A DNA stretch of 17,162 nt from Pavlovales sp. CCMP2436. Taxonomy: Eukaryota; Haptophyta; Pavlovophyceae; Pavlovales. Below, piece by piece: positions 1-8,500 of this stretch. The notes beneath the pieces are model-generated. The model was given only the letters and a program-made list of their open reading frames with translations. It was not told the DNA's origin and made no database searches. Made by a program: the position numbers and the translations under genes. Within the stretch, counting starts at the first letter, position 1. Each line of letters opens with the position of its first letter. The stretch spans positions 98,927 to 116,088 of the forward strand of contig MU631352.1 in NCBI GenBank assembly GCA_026770615.1. The letters run 5' to 3'.

Positions 1-128
<128 letters not shown>

Positions 129-248
129 GCTCAGCATAATGTATATAGCAACCAGCAGATCATCTCCCTAAACGTCCTTGCCTGGGCACACCACCGGAGA
201 TCCATCGGCACGCGCGGTGGCGCCCAAGCCAGCGCAGCCGACGAAAGC

Positions 249-331
249 ATGCAGCAGGCAATGGGCGACGCAGCGATCAGACCAGCACAACATTCAGAAC
301 AGTTAGACGCCAGCATGAATCTCTATCATAA
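249..331 (+). repeat. Dispersed repeat, inverted copy of 15148-15232
   Basis: The segment ATGGGCGACGCAG through CCAGCATGAATCTCTATCA matches, in reverse complement, the left arm of the hairpin repeat at 15148-15217. Related ends also occur at 15268-15300 and 16864-16896. This is a dispersed non-coding repeat, probably a MITE or the end of a transposon; no coding function is seen. Confidence 0.75.
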
Positions 332-440
332 GAATATATATATATACACTTGAAGTTGGAGCGCTAAGATCAGCCTGACTTGAAATTGAAACGTACCGCC
401 AGCCCGAACCCCCTTACATTAATATATATATATATATATA

Positions 441-502
441 TAGCGGCTCAGCATGGTTCAACAGGTGTTGTTCACTCACTGACTTGGTCGACGTCAGACG
501 TT
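441..502 (+). repeat. Dispersed repeat, inverted copy of 15071-15132
   Basis: TAGCGGCTCAGCATGGTTCA and the following bases to GACGTCAGACGTT are the near-perfect reverse complement of 15071-15132. With the 249-331 copy it keeps the same order as on the right side of the window, with AT-rich DNA between them. Confidence 0.8.
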
Positions 503-624
503 ATACCTGGCAGCAGGGATAGTGGTGGTAGAGGTGAGGTTGGTGGTGAACTCGTAGCAATTGCCACAGACTCCCCCCCCTCCCCCCCCCTCCCTCCCCC
601 CACACACACAACGCTCACGTCCGT
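503..624. other. C-rich low-complexity tract
   Basis: Contains several poly-C runs (about 571-600) followed by a short CA repeat. It lies just beyond the 3' end of the retroelement reading frame. I see no gene here. Confidence 0.6.
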
Positions 625-2471
625 TTAGGTGCGTGTGCCCTGTCCGCCGCGGCCGCCGCGGCCACCGCGGCTGAGGCGTGTGCCCCGGTCGGCATTGTGG
701 CTGCGCCAGTTGTCGTCACGGTACGCGTCGTCCGCGTGCGCAGGGGCGTCCTCGGGCCCGTTTGCCGAGCGGCCGGTGCGCTGGAACCAAGATGCACCCC
801 GGGCACCAGCGGCCGCGCGCGCAGTCTGCGTGTGCAGCGAGCGCTCGCGGGCAAGGATGAGCCTGGCGTGGCCACGCGCCACGATCACTCCGAGCTCCTT
901 GCGCATGAGCCCGAGAAGCGTGCTGCGCTCCTGCATCGTCGTCGGCGCGCTGAGCTTGCCCATCCACGTCTCCGCACCCATGCCAGCGAAGTTCTTGAGA
1001 AGGTTGTCGAGGCTCTTTGACTGCTCCCCGAAGCCGCCGGTCGCTATGCCGATGACGGGGGGGGAGCCGTTGAGGCGCTGCTCCATCGGTCCCACCTGGC
1101 CCTCTCGCGTGCCGAAGACCTCGCGGTCGGTCTGCCGGAGCTGCCTCCTGCGCTCAGCGTCGAGCTTGTCCGAGCGGTTCTCTACCGCGTGGCCGCGCGT
1201 CGGCGCAACCGCGTTGTAGTGCGTCAGGCCGTAGTGGACCGTCTTCATCTCGACGATGTGGCCAACGGCGGCCTGTCCATCAGGCTGGTCGAGCTCCACA
1301 TAGGCGTCGACTGTAGCCGCGCGCGCGCGGAGAAGCGCCTTCTTCTCGATTCGCATCGAACCGGGGTTCTGCCGCAGAACGGAGCCGAATATCTCTGAGT
1401 TCTCCGCCTGGGCTTGGGTGTAGCCATACACGGTCGCGAAGCGCGCGACCGCCCTGGCGACGGGTTCGTGCTGGAGCTTGGCGAAGTGGCCGCCCTGGAA
1501 ATTGGTGGCTGCAGCGAGCGTGTCGCCGTAGGGGTAGACTTGTGTGGTGCTGCGGCCGGAGACCTGGGGAGTGGGCGCCCGACGAGGTGAGCGCACGCGG
1601 GGCTCGGGAGGTCGAGGGCGCGTGCGGATATCTCGGTCCACTCGTCGTTGGGCACCTTGGCGAGACCGGCAGGGAGCACCGTGAAGACGATCATGCTCTC
1701 GAGCGAGATGTTGCGGAAGAGCTGCATCGGGCGGTCACCACGCGGCCGGTGCGCGAGCTGCTCACTCAGCGTCTCGTGCTCAATCTGCTGAAGGTCCAAC
1801 GTGATGGCCGCCTGTAGGCCGGCGCCGTGCAACCCCTTGCCGCGCAGGCCCATCTCCCCTGGGGGCACACGTAGCACGCGGAGCTCGCCCGTGTACCCGG
1901 GTGGCACGCGAGCGCGCAGGGCGGTTCCGGTCGCGATGATTGCCGCGCCGAGGCGTGAGCCGGAGTCGCCGAACTTCCGCCAACCCTGCGACCCGGGTGC
2001 GGCGAAGGAGTCACGCCCGATTTGCTCCGCGATCGACGGCCGCTCGAGGACGCCGTGCACCGTCACTGTGCCCGTCGCGTCGTGCTAATCGTGGAAAGAG
2101 GTCGCTGCGCGTGCCGCCGACGCGACGAAGGCGGCCGAGCGCGTCTTCAAGAGCGAGGGTAAGCCGAGGCCGGCTAGGCGCGTCGGTAGGTAGAGGCGCT
2201 TGTGCGCCAGCCAGTCGGTGGTCGGGTCGCAGCCAAGCGCCACAGACGCCTGCTTGAGGATGGCGTTGTCCACGCCGAGGCAGAAGTCGGTGTTCTCGTC
2301 GGGGAAGCAGTGCTGAGCCCAGTAGCCACCCTTGTGTGCCGTCGAGTTGACTGTGATCTCCTACAGTGCCTGTTTGTGCTTCAGACCAAGCAGAGAGTTG
2401 AGTTTCTGAGAGGTGCCGGTGATCTAATTGCACTTGGAGGCGAGGGTGTCTAATGTATATAATTTGACCAT
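625..2471 (-). pseudogene. Degenerate reverse-transcriptase-type retroelement, C-terminal part
   Basis: Read from an ATG at 2471, the first frame runs to about 1570. It carries a region resembling the tail of reverse transcriptases: KGGYWAQ, then LYLPTRLAGLGLPSLL, followed by an Ala-rich helix. It then steps -1 near 1563-1575 (a CCCC run on the coding strand) into a second frame that ends at a TAA at 625. The second frame has YPYGDTLAAATNFQGGHF and a VDAYVEL/VEMKT pair typical of a PD-(D/E)XK nuclease, then ATGGFGEQS, and ends in an RGG-rich tail. Three TAG codons interrupt the first frame (2424-2426, 2361-2363, 2085-2087). The catalytic RT palm is absent, so this is a 5'-truncated copy. It resembles elements common in algal genomes that end in a restriction-like endonuclease; that family assignment is an inference. 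Confidence 0.65.
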
Positions 2472-2520
2472 TTATAATCTTAGGCGCCTAATATTGTGAT
2501 AATCATGTTATATTATTATA

Positions 2521-3483
2521 TCAAGGAATAAGGATCCGGACACGGAGTTTGCGCAATAAACTCTGAGGACACAGCTCTGCGAAGCCTGACTCGCGGACGA
2601 CGTCCACAAAGCTTGGAAAGCGCGCTTTCTGGAACATATTTTGAACCTCCTGGTAGTTGCTTACCCACTTTTCAATTTCGTTCAAATGCACTTTCTTGAC
2701 GCCTTCGACTTGAGGGTGCGGCGTAGGCAGCGACTTGGCGAGCCGGTTGTGGCGCTGAACGTGCGCGAACATATGGCTGACCACCTCGTCCCGGCCCTCG
2801 AGAAACGCCTCGTAGCTCACAAGTAAGACGCGCGGGCATCGAAAGGAGGCGCCCGACCCAAGGTGCTTGCCCCTCGCAATGTGCGTGGCGAACTTGGCCT
2901 TGCCCTTCCATTTCGAGATCAGCTTGCGCGCCTCCTGCTTGAGCTTGGGGATGTTTATGTGGTGCTTGCCCTCTGGCCTGGCGCAGAGTCCAAATTGGGG
3001 GTTTATGCAGCCCCTTGCTGTCACCGACTTGGAGAGGGAGAGCGCCCATCGCATGAGGTCGGTGCGAACGAGGACGAATATGGCCACACCGGGGTCTGCA
3101 AACATAGCGGACTGTTCTATGTGCGCGAGCGCGCCGATAACTTGCCCCGCCGTGCAGTTCACCTCCTTGATACCGCGAGCCCGCTTCAGGTAGCTATTGC
3201 GGTCTGGCGTGTCGCGAGAGGCGGTTTCGAACAGAAGCGACAGCTGCGTCTTGTTGCCAGTTGCGAACGCCGACCTCACCGCCTCGGTGAGCTTGCCGGT
3301 CTGTCGACCGTCGCCAATCTCTCGAATCGAGAAAGTGCCAAACGATCTCGCCATCTCGTCCTCTATCGCATGGCTCCCCTCGTGTCCCTCGTGAATGAGC
3401 ACGTAGCGCGCACACGGAACGTGAACGGAGGACGCAAGCAGCAGCGGGAGCGCGAGCAGTAGTGGGGCCGGGCCAAGCCACAT
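2521..3483 (-). CDS. Sulfotransferase-like protein with signal peptide (320 aa)
   Basis: Intact frame from ATG 3483 to TGA 2521. A GTG 33 bases upstream is in frame but ATG is the likelier start. The N-terminus (MWLGPAPLLLALPLLLASS) is a signal peptide or signal anchor, so the product enters the secretory pathway. YVLIHEGHEGSHAIEDEM sits where sulfotransferases bind the 5'-phosphosulfate of PAPS. VLVRTDLMRWALSLSK fits the 3'-phosphate site (R..R...S), and LLVSYEAFLEG matches the usual later YE-L motif. Expected role: transfer of sulfate from PAPS to a glycan or other acceptor in the Golgi. The canonical PRSGST-type loop is altered, so activity is uncertain. No in-frame TAA or TAG among 320 codons; about 13 Gln codons are all CAA or CAG. 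An alternative is another P-loop or glycosyltransferase-like secreted enzyme. Confidence 0.72.
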   Translation of the reverse strand: MWLGPAPLLLALPLLLASSVHVPCARYVLIHEGHEGSHAIEDEMARSFGTFSIREIGDGRQTGKLTEAVRSAFATGNKTQLSLLFETASRDTPDRNSYLKRARGIKEVNCTAGQVIGALAHIEQSAMFADPGVAIFVLVRTDLMRWALSLSKSVTARGCINPQFGLCARPEGKHHINIPKLKQEARKLISKWKGKAKFATHIARGKHLGSGASFRCPRVLLVSYEAFLEGRDEVVSHMFAHVQRHNRLAKSLPTPHPQVEGVKKVHLNEIEKWVSNYQEVQNMFQKARFPSFVDVVRESGFAELCPQSLLRKLRVRILIP

Positions 3484-4209
3484 AGAGAACTGGCTCGGGG
3501 TGTTTGTGTCCCGCACCCCTCCTTCCCACGGCGCGTCTCACGCACGCGTTCCCTCTCCGCGCCCTTCCGACTGCAGCCCTTCCCCTTGAACGCCCTGCCT
3601 GCACCCTCCGACCGCAGCCACGTGTCCGCACCCCTCCTTCCACCGTCTCCTTCCCTCGCGCGCGCTGGTTCGCGCGACGGTTACATTTTCGAATTCGACT
3701 GTTACGTTGAGAAATGCATGTTTTCGTCAAGTGGTGAGCCTTCACCGCATAGGCGCAGCTATAAGTACCTGCGGGCACGGCAGATTCACTTGCACACGTG
3801 ACGTCGTTGTGAACCGACGACGATGAGAGGACTCGAGTGGAACAAATTTCTCACACACACCAAATAGTTCGAGTGTGAGATCTAGCTCTCGACCCTGGAA
3901 TAAAAATGGCCCTCGATCCCAAAGGACAGAGAACTCTCGACCCTTGGGCTATTCTGTATTTGCAAATAGGATCTTGAGCGACGTGGCTTACAACGTAATC
4001 AAGTTTATACTGACTTAAACGAACCCAGGGACATGGCGCCTTTCGCTAAGGGCAAACCTCGCGCTCGAGGAGGGCCGGTAGGTGGCGGGGCGCGCGACCG
4101 CTGGGCGCTCACGGCGGAGAACCCGCCGTCCTAGTCGCAAATTGCAACTGGACCCAGTTGCAACTTTAAAAAAACGGGCGAACTGGAGCAACTTTAAAAA
4201 GCTAGCGCG
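3484..4209. promoter_or_regulatory. Intergenic region between two divergent genes
   Basis: No convincing gene. It separates the sulfotransferase (-) from the F-box gene (+), so promoters of both should lie here. Visible elements are TATAAGTA near 3760 on the plus strand, CACGTGACGTC at 3795-3805 (overlapping G-box and CRE-like cores), short repeats of CTCTCGACCCT (about 3889 and 3931), and a 22-bp palindrome close to the F-box start. Promoter function is inferred from position only. Confidence 0.35.
4142..4163. promoter_or_regulatory. Perfect palindrome upstream of F-box gene
   Basis: TTGCAACTGG, two spacer bases AC, then CCAGTTGCAA: 10-bp perfect arms. It is followed by two direct copies of GCAACTTTAAAAA (4159-4171 and 4188-4200), each with a TTTAAA TATA-like core, ending 10 bases before ATG 4210. 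This may be a dimeric transcription-factor site with the core promoter; function not shown. Confidence 0.45.
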
Positions 4210-4640
4210 ATGGAGGGGGGCAAGGCCGCACGCTCTGAGCACGCCCCTCTGGAGGGCGAGCACGCGACTCCCTCCCAGAACCTTGTTGATGATCTCTCCG
4301 CCGAGCTGCTCGCGCTAGTTGCGGGCGCGCTACCGCAAGACGACGAGCTGGCGGCCGCGCAGAGCTGCCGTAAACTGCACGCGGCAGTGGTGAGCGCGTG
4401 GCTGCGTGACGGGCGCTCGGGTTCAACGACGTGTGCGGCGTCGGTGCTCTCGTCTATATCGAGAAGGTGGAGTGGGCGCTGTCGTGCGGCCTGCTGCTTG
4501 ACCCGCCGCTTGGGTCCACTCTGTGCGCGAGCGCAGTCACGCGCGGGCTACTCAACGTCCTCGCCCAAGGATGTCAGGCGCCGGACAGCGCGGAGCTGGT
4601 CTGGACCTCGGACACTAGGACTGGACTATCAGTGAGTGAG
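4210..4640 (+). pseudogene. F-box/ankyrin-type protein, 5' part (frameshifted)
   Basis: ATG 4210 in a fair Kozak context. Residues about 23-60 (LVDDLSAELLALVAGALPQD, then an Ala-rich stretch and SCRKLH) look like an F-box, the Skp1-binding module of SCF ubiquitin ligases. Near 4405-4425 coding steps -1 into a frame reading FNDVCGVGALVYIEKVEWAL, a divergent ankyrin-like unit typical of algal F-box/ANK proteins, and then GLLNVLAQGC. Homology fades after about 4612 into a linker and minisatellites. The protein therefore lacks most ankyrin units. Ankyrin repeats and an acidic tail in the same orientation at 12737-13795 could be its missing 3' part. If the -1 step is an assembly deletion, the 5' part is intact. 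Confidence 0.6.
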
Positions 4641-4671
4641 AACCAGTCCGGGCGGCAGCTCTGCGCAGTCA

Positions 4672-4773
4672 AGCCTCCGTTGAGCAGCCTCCGTCGAGCA
4701 GCCTCCGTCGAGCAGCCTCCGTCGAGCAGCCTCCGACGAGCAGCCTACGTCGAGCAGCCTTCGTCGAGTATCC
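4672..4773. repeat. 14-bp minisatellite
   Basis: About six tandem copies of GAGCAGCCTCCGTC starting at 4682, 4696, 4710, 4724, 4738 and 4752, with single-base variants in the later ones, plus a partial unit at the end. The 14-bp period is not a multiple of three, so it is not maintained as protein repeats. Confidence 0.9.
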
Positions 4774-4866
4774 AAGGGCCAGGGGCCAGGGGCCAGGGGG
4801 GGCAGGGGCCGCCAAGCCGCCTAGCCACAAAGCCGCCAAGCCGCCAAGCCCAAGCCAAGCCGCCGC
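4774..4866. repeat. Short GC-rich tandem repeats
   Basis: Three copies of an 8-bp GGCCAGGG-type unit (about 4776-4800), followed by repeated AAGCCGCC-type units (about 4812-4865). Low complexity, non-coding. Confidence 0.75.
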
Positions 4867-5258
4867 GCCGAGCAGCCCAGACGTGGGCCAGGCAAGCACA
4901 ATGTCGCCATCGCGCAGGGCGTCAACCTGCACCGATGACGCGGGGGGGGTGTTGGCGGTATCGGCTAGCCGGCGGTGCAGCCGGCGGAGTAGCTGGCGGT
5001 GCAGTCGGCTGAGCTGCCGGCGGAGCAGCCGGCGGAGCAGCCAACGGTGCAGTCGGCGGAGTAGCCGGCGGCGCAGCCGGTGGAGTAGTCGGCGGCGCAG
5101 CCGGGGAGTAGCCGGAGGCGCAGCCGGCGGGTTCAAGTAACGACACAGCCGCGCTGAGCAGCCCAGACGTGGGCCATGCTCGGCAGGCAAGTCGACGCCA
5201 TCATGCTAGGCATCAACCAGTACTGATGACGCGGGGGGGTGTTGGCGGTATGGCTATT
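4867..5258. repeat. Imperfect direct duplication flanking a minisatellite
   Basis: GAGCAGCCCAGACGTGGGCCA occurs near 4869 and near 5156. Each copy is followed by GGCAAG-type sequence, then TGACGCGGGGGG and TGTTGGCGGTAT (about 4937-4960 and 5226-5250). The two copies of roughly 90-100 bp bracket the 12-bp minisatellite. The right copy runs directly into the terminal repeat of the foldback element. Confidence 0.75.
4963..5136. repeat. 12-bp minisatellite
   Basis: Degenerate tandem units of the type GCAGCCGGCGGA, about 14 copies. The period is a multiple of three, so open frames occur on both strands (Ala/Pro-rich and Arg/Ser-rich). These are a by-product of the repeat and I do not call a gene. 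Confidence 0.85.
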
Positions 5259-5998
5259 GTATATGCTCTTATAGCTACTGATCATAGCTACTGATCAGGG
5301 CTATTGCATATACCCAAGCTATACTGCCTACATGCCTACCCGCAGCACACAGCACCGCACACACTTACTGGCCACAACCCGTGTCATACGGGAACCAGTT
5401 GCTGGTTTGGCTCATTCTACTCGGTAGATATGCAGCCACAGCACAGTGATGAGCGATGGCTCGATATAGCAACACGGATTGCTGACGCGACTATTTCGGT
5501 CGCTGCAACTGGATTGTGTTGCTATTCAGAGGTCGCGGTCTTGAGTCGCTCAGCTTTTGAACTGATCGTCTCCGTTCGTCGAAGATCTTGTAGTCTAATG
5601 TGAACCTGCCGCCCGTCGACTTCTTGACGGGCACCGACTAGCGCTGCAAGGACTAGTCGAGAGAAGAAGTAGACCGGCGTATCCAACATGACAGAAGCTG
5701 AGCGACTCAAGACCGCGACCTCTGAATAGCAACACAATCCAGTTGCAGCGGCCGAAATAGTCGCGTCAGCAATCTGTGTTGCTATATCGAGCCATCGCTC
5801 ATCACTGTGCTGTGGCTGCATATCTACCGAGTAGAATGAGCCAAACCAGCAACTGGTTCCCGTATGACACGAGTTGTGGCCAGTAAGTGTGTGCGGTGCT
5901 GTGTGCTGCGGGTAGGAATGTAGGCAGTATAGCTTGGGTATATGCAATAGCCCTGATCAGTAGCTAGAAGAGCATATACAATAGCCATACCGCCAACA
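5240..5998. mobile_element. Foldback (long inverted repeat) element
   Basis: Left arm about 5240-5556 and right arm about 5694-5998 are near-identical reverse complements, starting TGTTGGCGGTATGGCTATTG and ending in its complement. They surround a unique 137-bp centre. The left arm has an extra tandem copy of TAGCTACTGATCA. The arms share an open frame of about 80 codons with a few differences, but it has no recognisable domain. No transposase is present, so if mobile it is non-autonomous (foldback or MITE type). No clear target-site duplication: left flank is G-rich, right flank A-rich. The right end lies 45 bases before the lipase-like gene. Confidence 0.85.
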
Positions 5999-6042
5999 AA
6001 AAATTATATCAGCTCCCTTACACAGAACGCAACCTTTTTAAC

Positions 6043-6680
6043 ATGAACACAAAAATGGCGCCACAAGATTTCGGTTCAGTTTCTAAGATTCTTAGACGAG
6101 ACTTACCAGCCTTTTTGCGCGCATCATACGCACCCCTATACGCGGCCGGGTACGAGATGGGCAAACTCGGTAACTCGATGGACCTGAAATTGAGCACGGT
6201 CGAGGCAAAAGTCTTTTTAGCGCAGCCACAGGCGCCGTCGTCGTGTTTCGAGGGAGCGTGAATGCTGCCGATTGGGCTGAGAATCTGAGTCTGGGGGTGG
6301 GCGATTTCAGTCCACGGCATCAACGATCGAAGGCTCTCATAGAAAAGGTGCAGGCCAAGTACGGACCAGCACACGCGATCGGCCACCGCCTTGGTGGGCA
6401 CCTGGCCCAGTACTCGAGGGCAAAGGGTCTGATTTTGACGGTCGACAATGCAGTTGGTGCGCGCGATCTGGGCAATCAATCTAACCCGAACGAGCTCGAT
6501 ATCCGCGCGAGGGGGGATCCGGTGTCTGCATTGTCCCGCGGTGGTATGCGCGAGCAAGTTGAGCCAGGGACGAAAGCGGCCGAGATCCCACACTCCATCG
6601 CGGTCCCACTCCCTATCCGCGCCCCACTAGGGATAATTATTCGTGGACTCCATGCGCACGATTTCCGCCATGTTCGTTGA
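6043..6680 (+). pseudogene. Class-3 lipase-like alpha/beta hydrolase with altered nucleophile
   Basis: Starts at ATG 6043 (or 6055, in a better context) and ends at TGA 6680. The first frame reads to KLSTVEAKVF, then steps -1 at a T5 run (6214-6218). The next frame gives AVVVFRGSVNAADWAENL, the typical start of the class-3 lipase core, then AIGHRLGGHLAQYS at the nucleophile elbow, RARGDPVSAL with the likely acid Asp, and HAHDF with a candidate His near the end. The elbow should be GHSLGG; here the Ser codon reads CGC (Arg), one base from AGC. As read, the product cannot be a Ser hydrolase. It opens the virus-like block and converges with the minus-strand genes. A similar lipase-like family occurs in algae and, to my knowledge, in some large DNA viruses; the origin is an inference. 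Confidence 0.68.
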
Positions 6681-6738
6681 AGGAAATGCTAGATTGACGA
6701 GATGGATAAATGAACGTAAACGGATCCACACTGACCGG

Positions 6739-6879
6739 TCAGGACACGTCAAAGCTATTGAACAGCATGGGTGGATCGGTCTCGACCGTCATCATATCGC
6801 CGTCGTCGTTGTGCTTTTCACTGAGCTTGCGTGCGTGCTTTTTTTCTCGTTTCAGGCATTTGTACGTCTCGCACTGCAT
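6739..6879 (-). CDS. Small basic-acidic protein (46 aa), unknown
   Basis: ATG 6879 to TGA 6739. It begins with MQCETYKCLKREKKHARK, a basic segment with two Cys, and turns acidic near residue 24 (NDDGD). No family recognised. The start lies 45 bases after the stop of the preceding minus-strand gene, in keeping with the tight packing of this block. The composition shift and ATG/TGA pair make it plausible, but its length alone cannot prove it. Confidence 0.4.
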   Translation of the reverse strand: MQCETYKCLKREKKHARKLSEKHNDDGDMMTVETDPPMLFNSFDVS

Positions 6880-6908
6880 CGCTGTACCTCTGCTCCGTGT
6901 TTTTTTTG

Positions 6909-6914
6909 AATAAA
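6909..6914 (+). terminator. AATAAA poly(A)-signal-like hexamer
   Basis: AATAAA 229 bases after the lipase-like stop and after a T8 run. It could serve the plus-strand gene, although it lies beyond the minus-strand 46-aa frame. Sequence match only. Confidence 0.3.
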
Positions 6915-6924
6915 AAATTTATGA

Positions 6925-7268
6925 TCAAAACAGACAGCAGTTTTCTGTGTCATCCTGTTCTATAATTTCACCCAGGGGGAACAGCACTAGTCGTGTACTA
7001 GTAGTGATCAGGATCCTATCAGTCGAAGCGCACAACATTCCGCGTGTATATACAGATGCAAAAAATGGGTTTACACGAAATGTTAGATTATTGTTATGTG
7101 CAAACTGGCCAACTGTACATTTATTGGTGATCCGCTTCACGTGTATCAATTAAATCTCAGATTTCTATTCCAAATGGCTTCTTGTAGAATGTTTGTAAGC
7201 ATGATTAGCCCAGATTCAAGAATTTGTTACGTAGTTGTTGAAAAGCTCTGGCGCTCCATCATCATCAT
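6925..7268 (-). CDS. Unknown protein, about 113 aa, with in-frame TAA and a -1 step
   Basis: Starts at a row of four ATG codons (7257-7268) and can be followed to TGA 6925. A TAA at 7227-7229 interrupts the frame between ACT ACG and CAA ATT, after which it reads ILESGLIMLTNILQEAIWNR naturally. Near 7150-7156 coding steps -1 and continues as LIHVKRITNKCTVGQFAHNN through RILITTSTRLVLFPLGEII. An ATG at 7202 gives a shorter alternative start that avoids the TAA but not the frameshift. No family recognised. The gene lies between the nuclease region and the 46-aa frame. It may be intact if TAA is sense and one base is missing, or a pseudogene otherwise. Confidence 0.45.
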
Positions 7269-7315
7269 TGTGCATGTACCCCTTTTTTTTATTCTCTGCT
7301 TTATGTATAGATATC

Positions 7316-7412
7316 ACGCATCCATCACGCATCCATTACGCATCCATCACCCATCCATCACGTATCCATCACGCATCCATCACGTCTCACCTCAGACCAC
7401 CTCAGACCACCT
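7316..7412. repeat. 11-bp tandem repeat CATCCATCACG and 10-bp repeat
   Basis: About six copies of CATCCATCACG with point variants (7316-7386), then two copies of a CTCAGACCAC unit (7390-7410). It fills the short spacer between the nuclease region and the next minus-strand gene. Confidence 0.8.
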
Positions 7413-7438
7413 AAGCGTCAAAAGATTTACGTCTTTCT

Positions 7439-7960
7439 TTATTTATTCCAGACCGAAGCCATCATGGCATCATCGTCATCATCACCATCGTCCATATCGC
7501 CCTCGAATTCCGGCTCTAATTCTGTATTGGTCTTGGTATGGCCTTGCTCCCCACCAACTTTAGGCACCCATGGATTCAGCTTTGGCTGCTTCTTGACATA
7601 CTTGGACATCTCTTCTGGAGGATCGCTTGGCGGCGGCGGCTTATAACCATATTCGTAAGCATTGTCCTCGTTTATGATGATCAGATCAATGCCGAGCTCT
7701 TTCTCGTAATAATCATTTTTTTCTTGAGATGGCGGGGAGGTAACCACACACTCTACCAGAGTATCGAGGATCCCGTCCTGAAACACTGCCAAATCAGCTA
7801 TATATCTACCGTCTTTCACCGGGTACTCCTCGATGAATGTCACTACACCCGGGTTGTCCATCTCAAGAACAGTCGTAGCGAATACAGCCTTTATGCGCCT
7901 GTGCGCATCTCCCTCTCCATGGTAATAATAGGGGTCCGTCACGCAATCCACTACGCGTAT
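7439..7960 (-). CDS. CoiA/PD-(D/E)XK-like nuclease region, C-terminal part of replicase-like protein
   Basis: About 173 codons ending at TAA 7439 (a TGA follows in frame at 7418). The stop overlaps AATAAATAAAG, a possible poly(A) signal. Motifs: GDAHRRIK early, then GRYIADLAV with an Asp, then LVECVVTSPPSQEK, which match the H..K / R..aD / vE..S pattern of CoiA-like and related PD-(D/E)XK domains. The usual Lys of ExK is not obvious. A Pro-rich and a strongly acidic tail follow (DDGDDDDDAM). The region follows the helicase part in the same frame after one TAA (7961-7963). The only in-frame ATG lies after the first motif, so it is not independently translated as a whole domain. A GTG at 7951 is unlikely as a start in a eukaryote. 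Confidence 0.6.
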   Translation of the reverse strand: MRVVDCVTDPYYYHGEGDAHRRIKAVFATTVLEMDNPGVVTFIEEYPVKDGRYIADLAVFQDGILDTLVECVVTSPPSQEKNDYYEKELGIDLIIINEDNAYEYGYKPPPPSDPPEEMSKYVKKQPKLNPWVPKVGGEQGHTKTNTELEPEFEGDMDDGDDDDDAMMASVWNK

Positions 7961-7963
7961 TTA

Positions 7964-8500
7964 CTCAAGGTGCCTCACTCGACTAACAGACACGTATAGC
8001 ATCTTCACACACCACACGCGTGAAATATCGATTATCAGCCTTTCACCCTCACACGATATTTCCTGGTAGGCGTGCACTGTGCTGGTAGGCGATTTGGTGA
8101 TGTTTTGGCCGATTTGCGAGGTCAGACCCACCCCCTCGAACTCTGGGTGCTCATAATTTGCAGTGATTCGGGTGCCGTTTAAGAGCGAGGTGCCGGGTAT
8201 CGGTTTTATTGAGCGCCACTTCACATTTCTATTTTGGTCCGGTTCGATATCGCGTGCGTAGCCATATGCAACGCTTGAATACTGGTTTGCGGGTGTTATT
8301 CTCACTACTCCAGTTGTATTATTTCTGTATTTTGAAATGTATGCCTCTTTATCAGAGGCTGTGGCAAAGTTGATATCAGCCAAGCATTTTGCTGTATTGC
8401 ACCTGCAATTCTCTACAAGACCCTGCCGGCAGTGGGTGCATGTGCGTGTGGCTGCCAAAACGACATCATTTGAATCGTTGCAAAATTCTGAGCATGCTTT
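7964..8500 (-). CDS. SF1 helicase, C-terminal RecA-like part
   Basis: Lies in the same frame as the helicase N-half, separated by a TAA at 8501-8503, and ends at a TAA at 7961. It reads NDVVLAATRT (motif IV region), then a Cys-rich insert (CTHCRQG, CRCNTAKC) that may bind zinc. Next are LLNGTRITANYE, STVHAYQEIS (motif V, the usual T.H..QG) and MLYVSVSRVRHLE (motif VI, SRVR with the arginine finger). There is no in-frame ATG except one just before motif VI, so this half must be translated from upstream. Both TAA codons sit where Gln would fit, most clearly right after RHLE. As a unit it completes the helicase core. Confidence 0.75.

Noticed and set aside
629..1219. Long plus-strand open frames rich in Arg, Ser and Pro
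   Set aside because: Antisense shadows of the RT-type frame; composition follows GC-rich DNA and no motif is present.
2863..3462. Plus-strand 199-codon open frame
   Set aside because: Antisense of the intact sulfotransferase-like gene, which has the signal peptide and domain motifs.
3194..3778. Minus-strand 194-codon frame upstream of the sulfotransferase
   Set aside because: Arg-rich, overlaps the real gene in another frame and has no recognisable domain.
4669..5190. Ala/Pro-rich and Arg/Ser-rich open frames on both strands
   Set aside because: Produced by 12- and 14-bp minisatellites; the 14-bp period does not keep a protein frame.
5304..5947. Two nearly identical converging frames of about 80-140 codons
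   Set aside because: They are the two arms of the foldback element read in opposite directions; no domain, and conservation is explained by recent duplication.
6018..6593. Minus-strand 191-codon frame
   Set aside because: Antisense to the lipase-like gene, whose FRG, GH.LGG and GDPVSAL motifs are on the plus strand.
7301..7412. Possible CRISPR-like array of CATCCATCACG
   Set aside because: Units are 11 bp with no unique spacers; simple tandem repeat.
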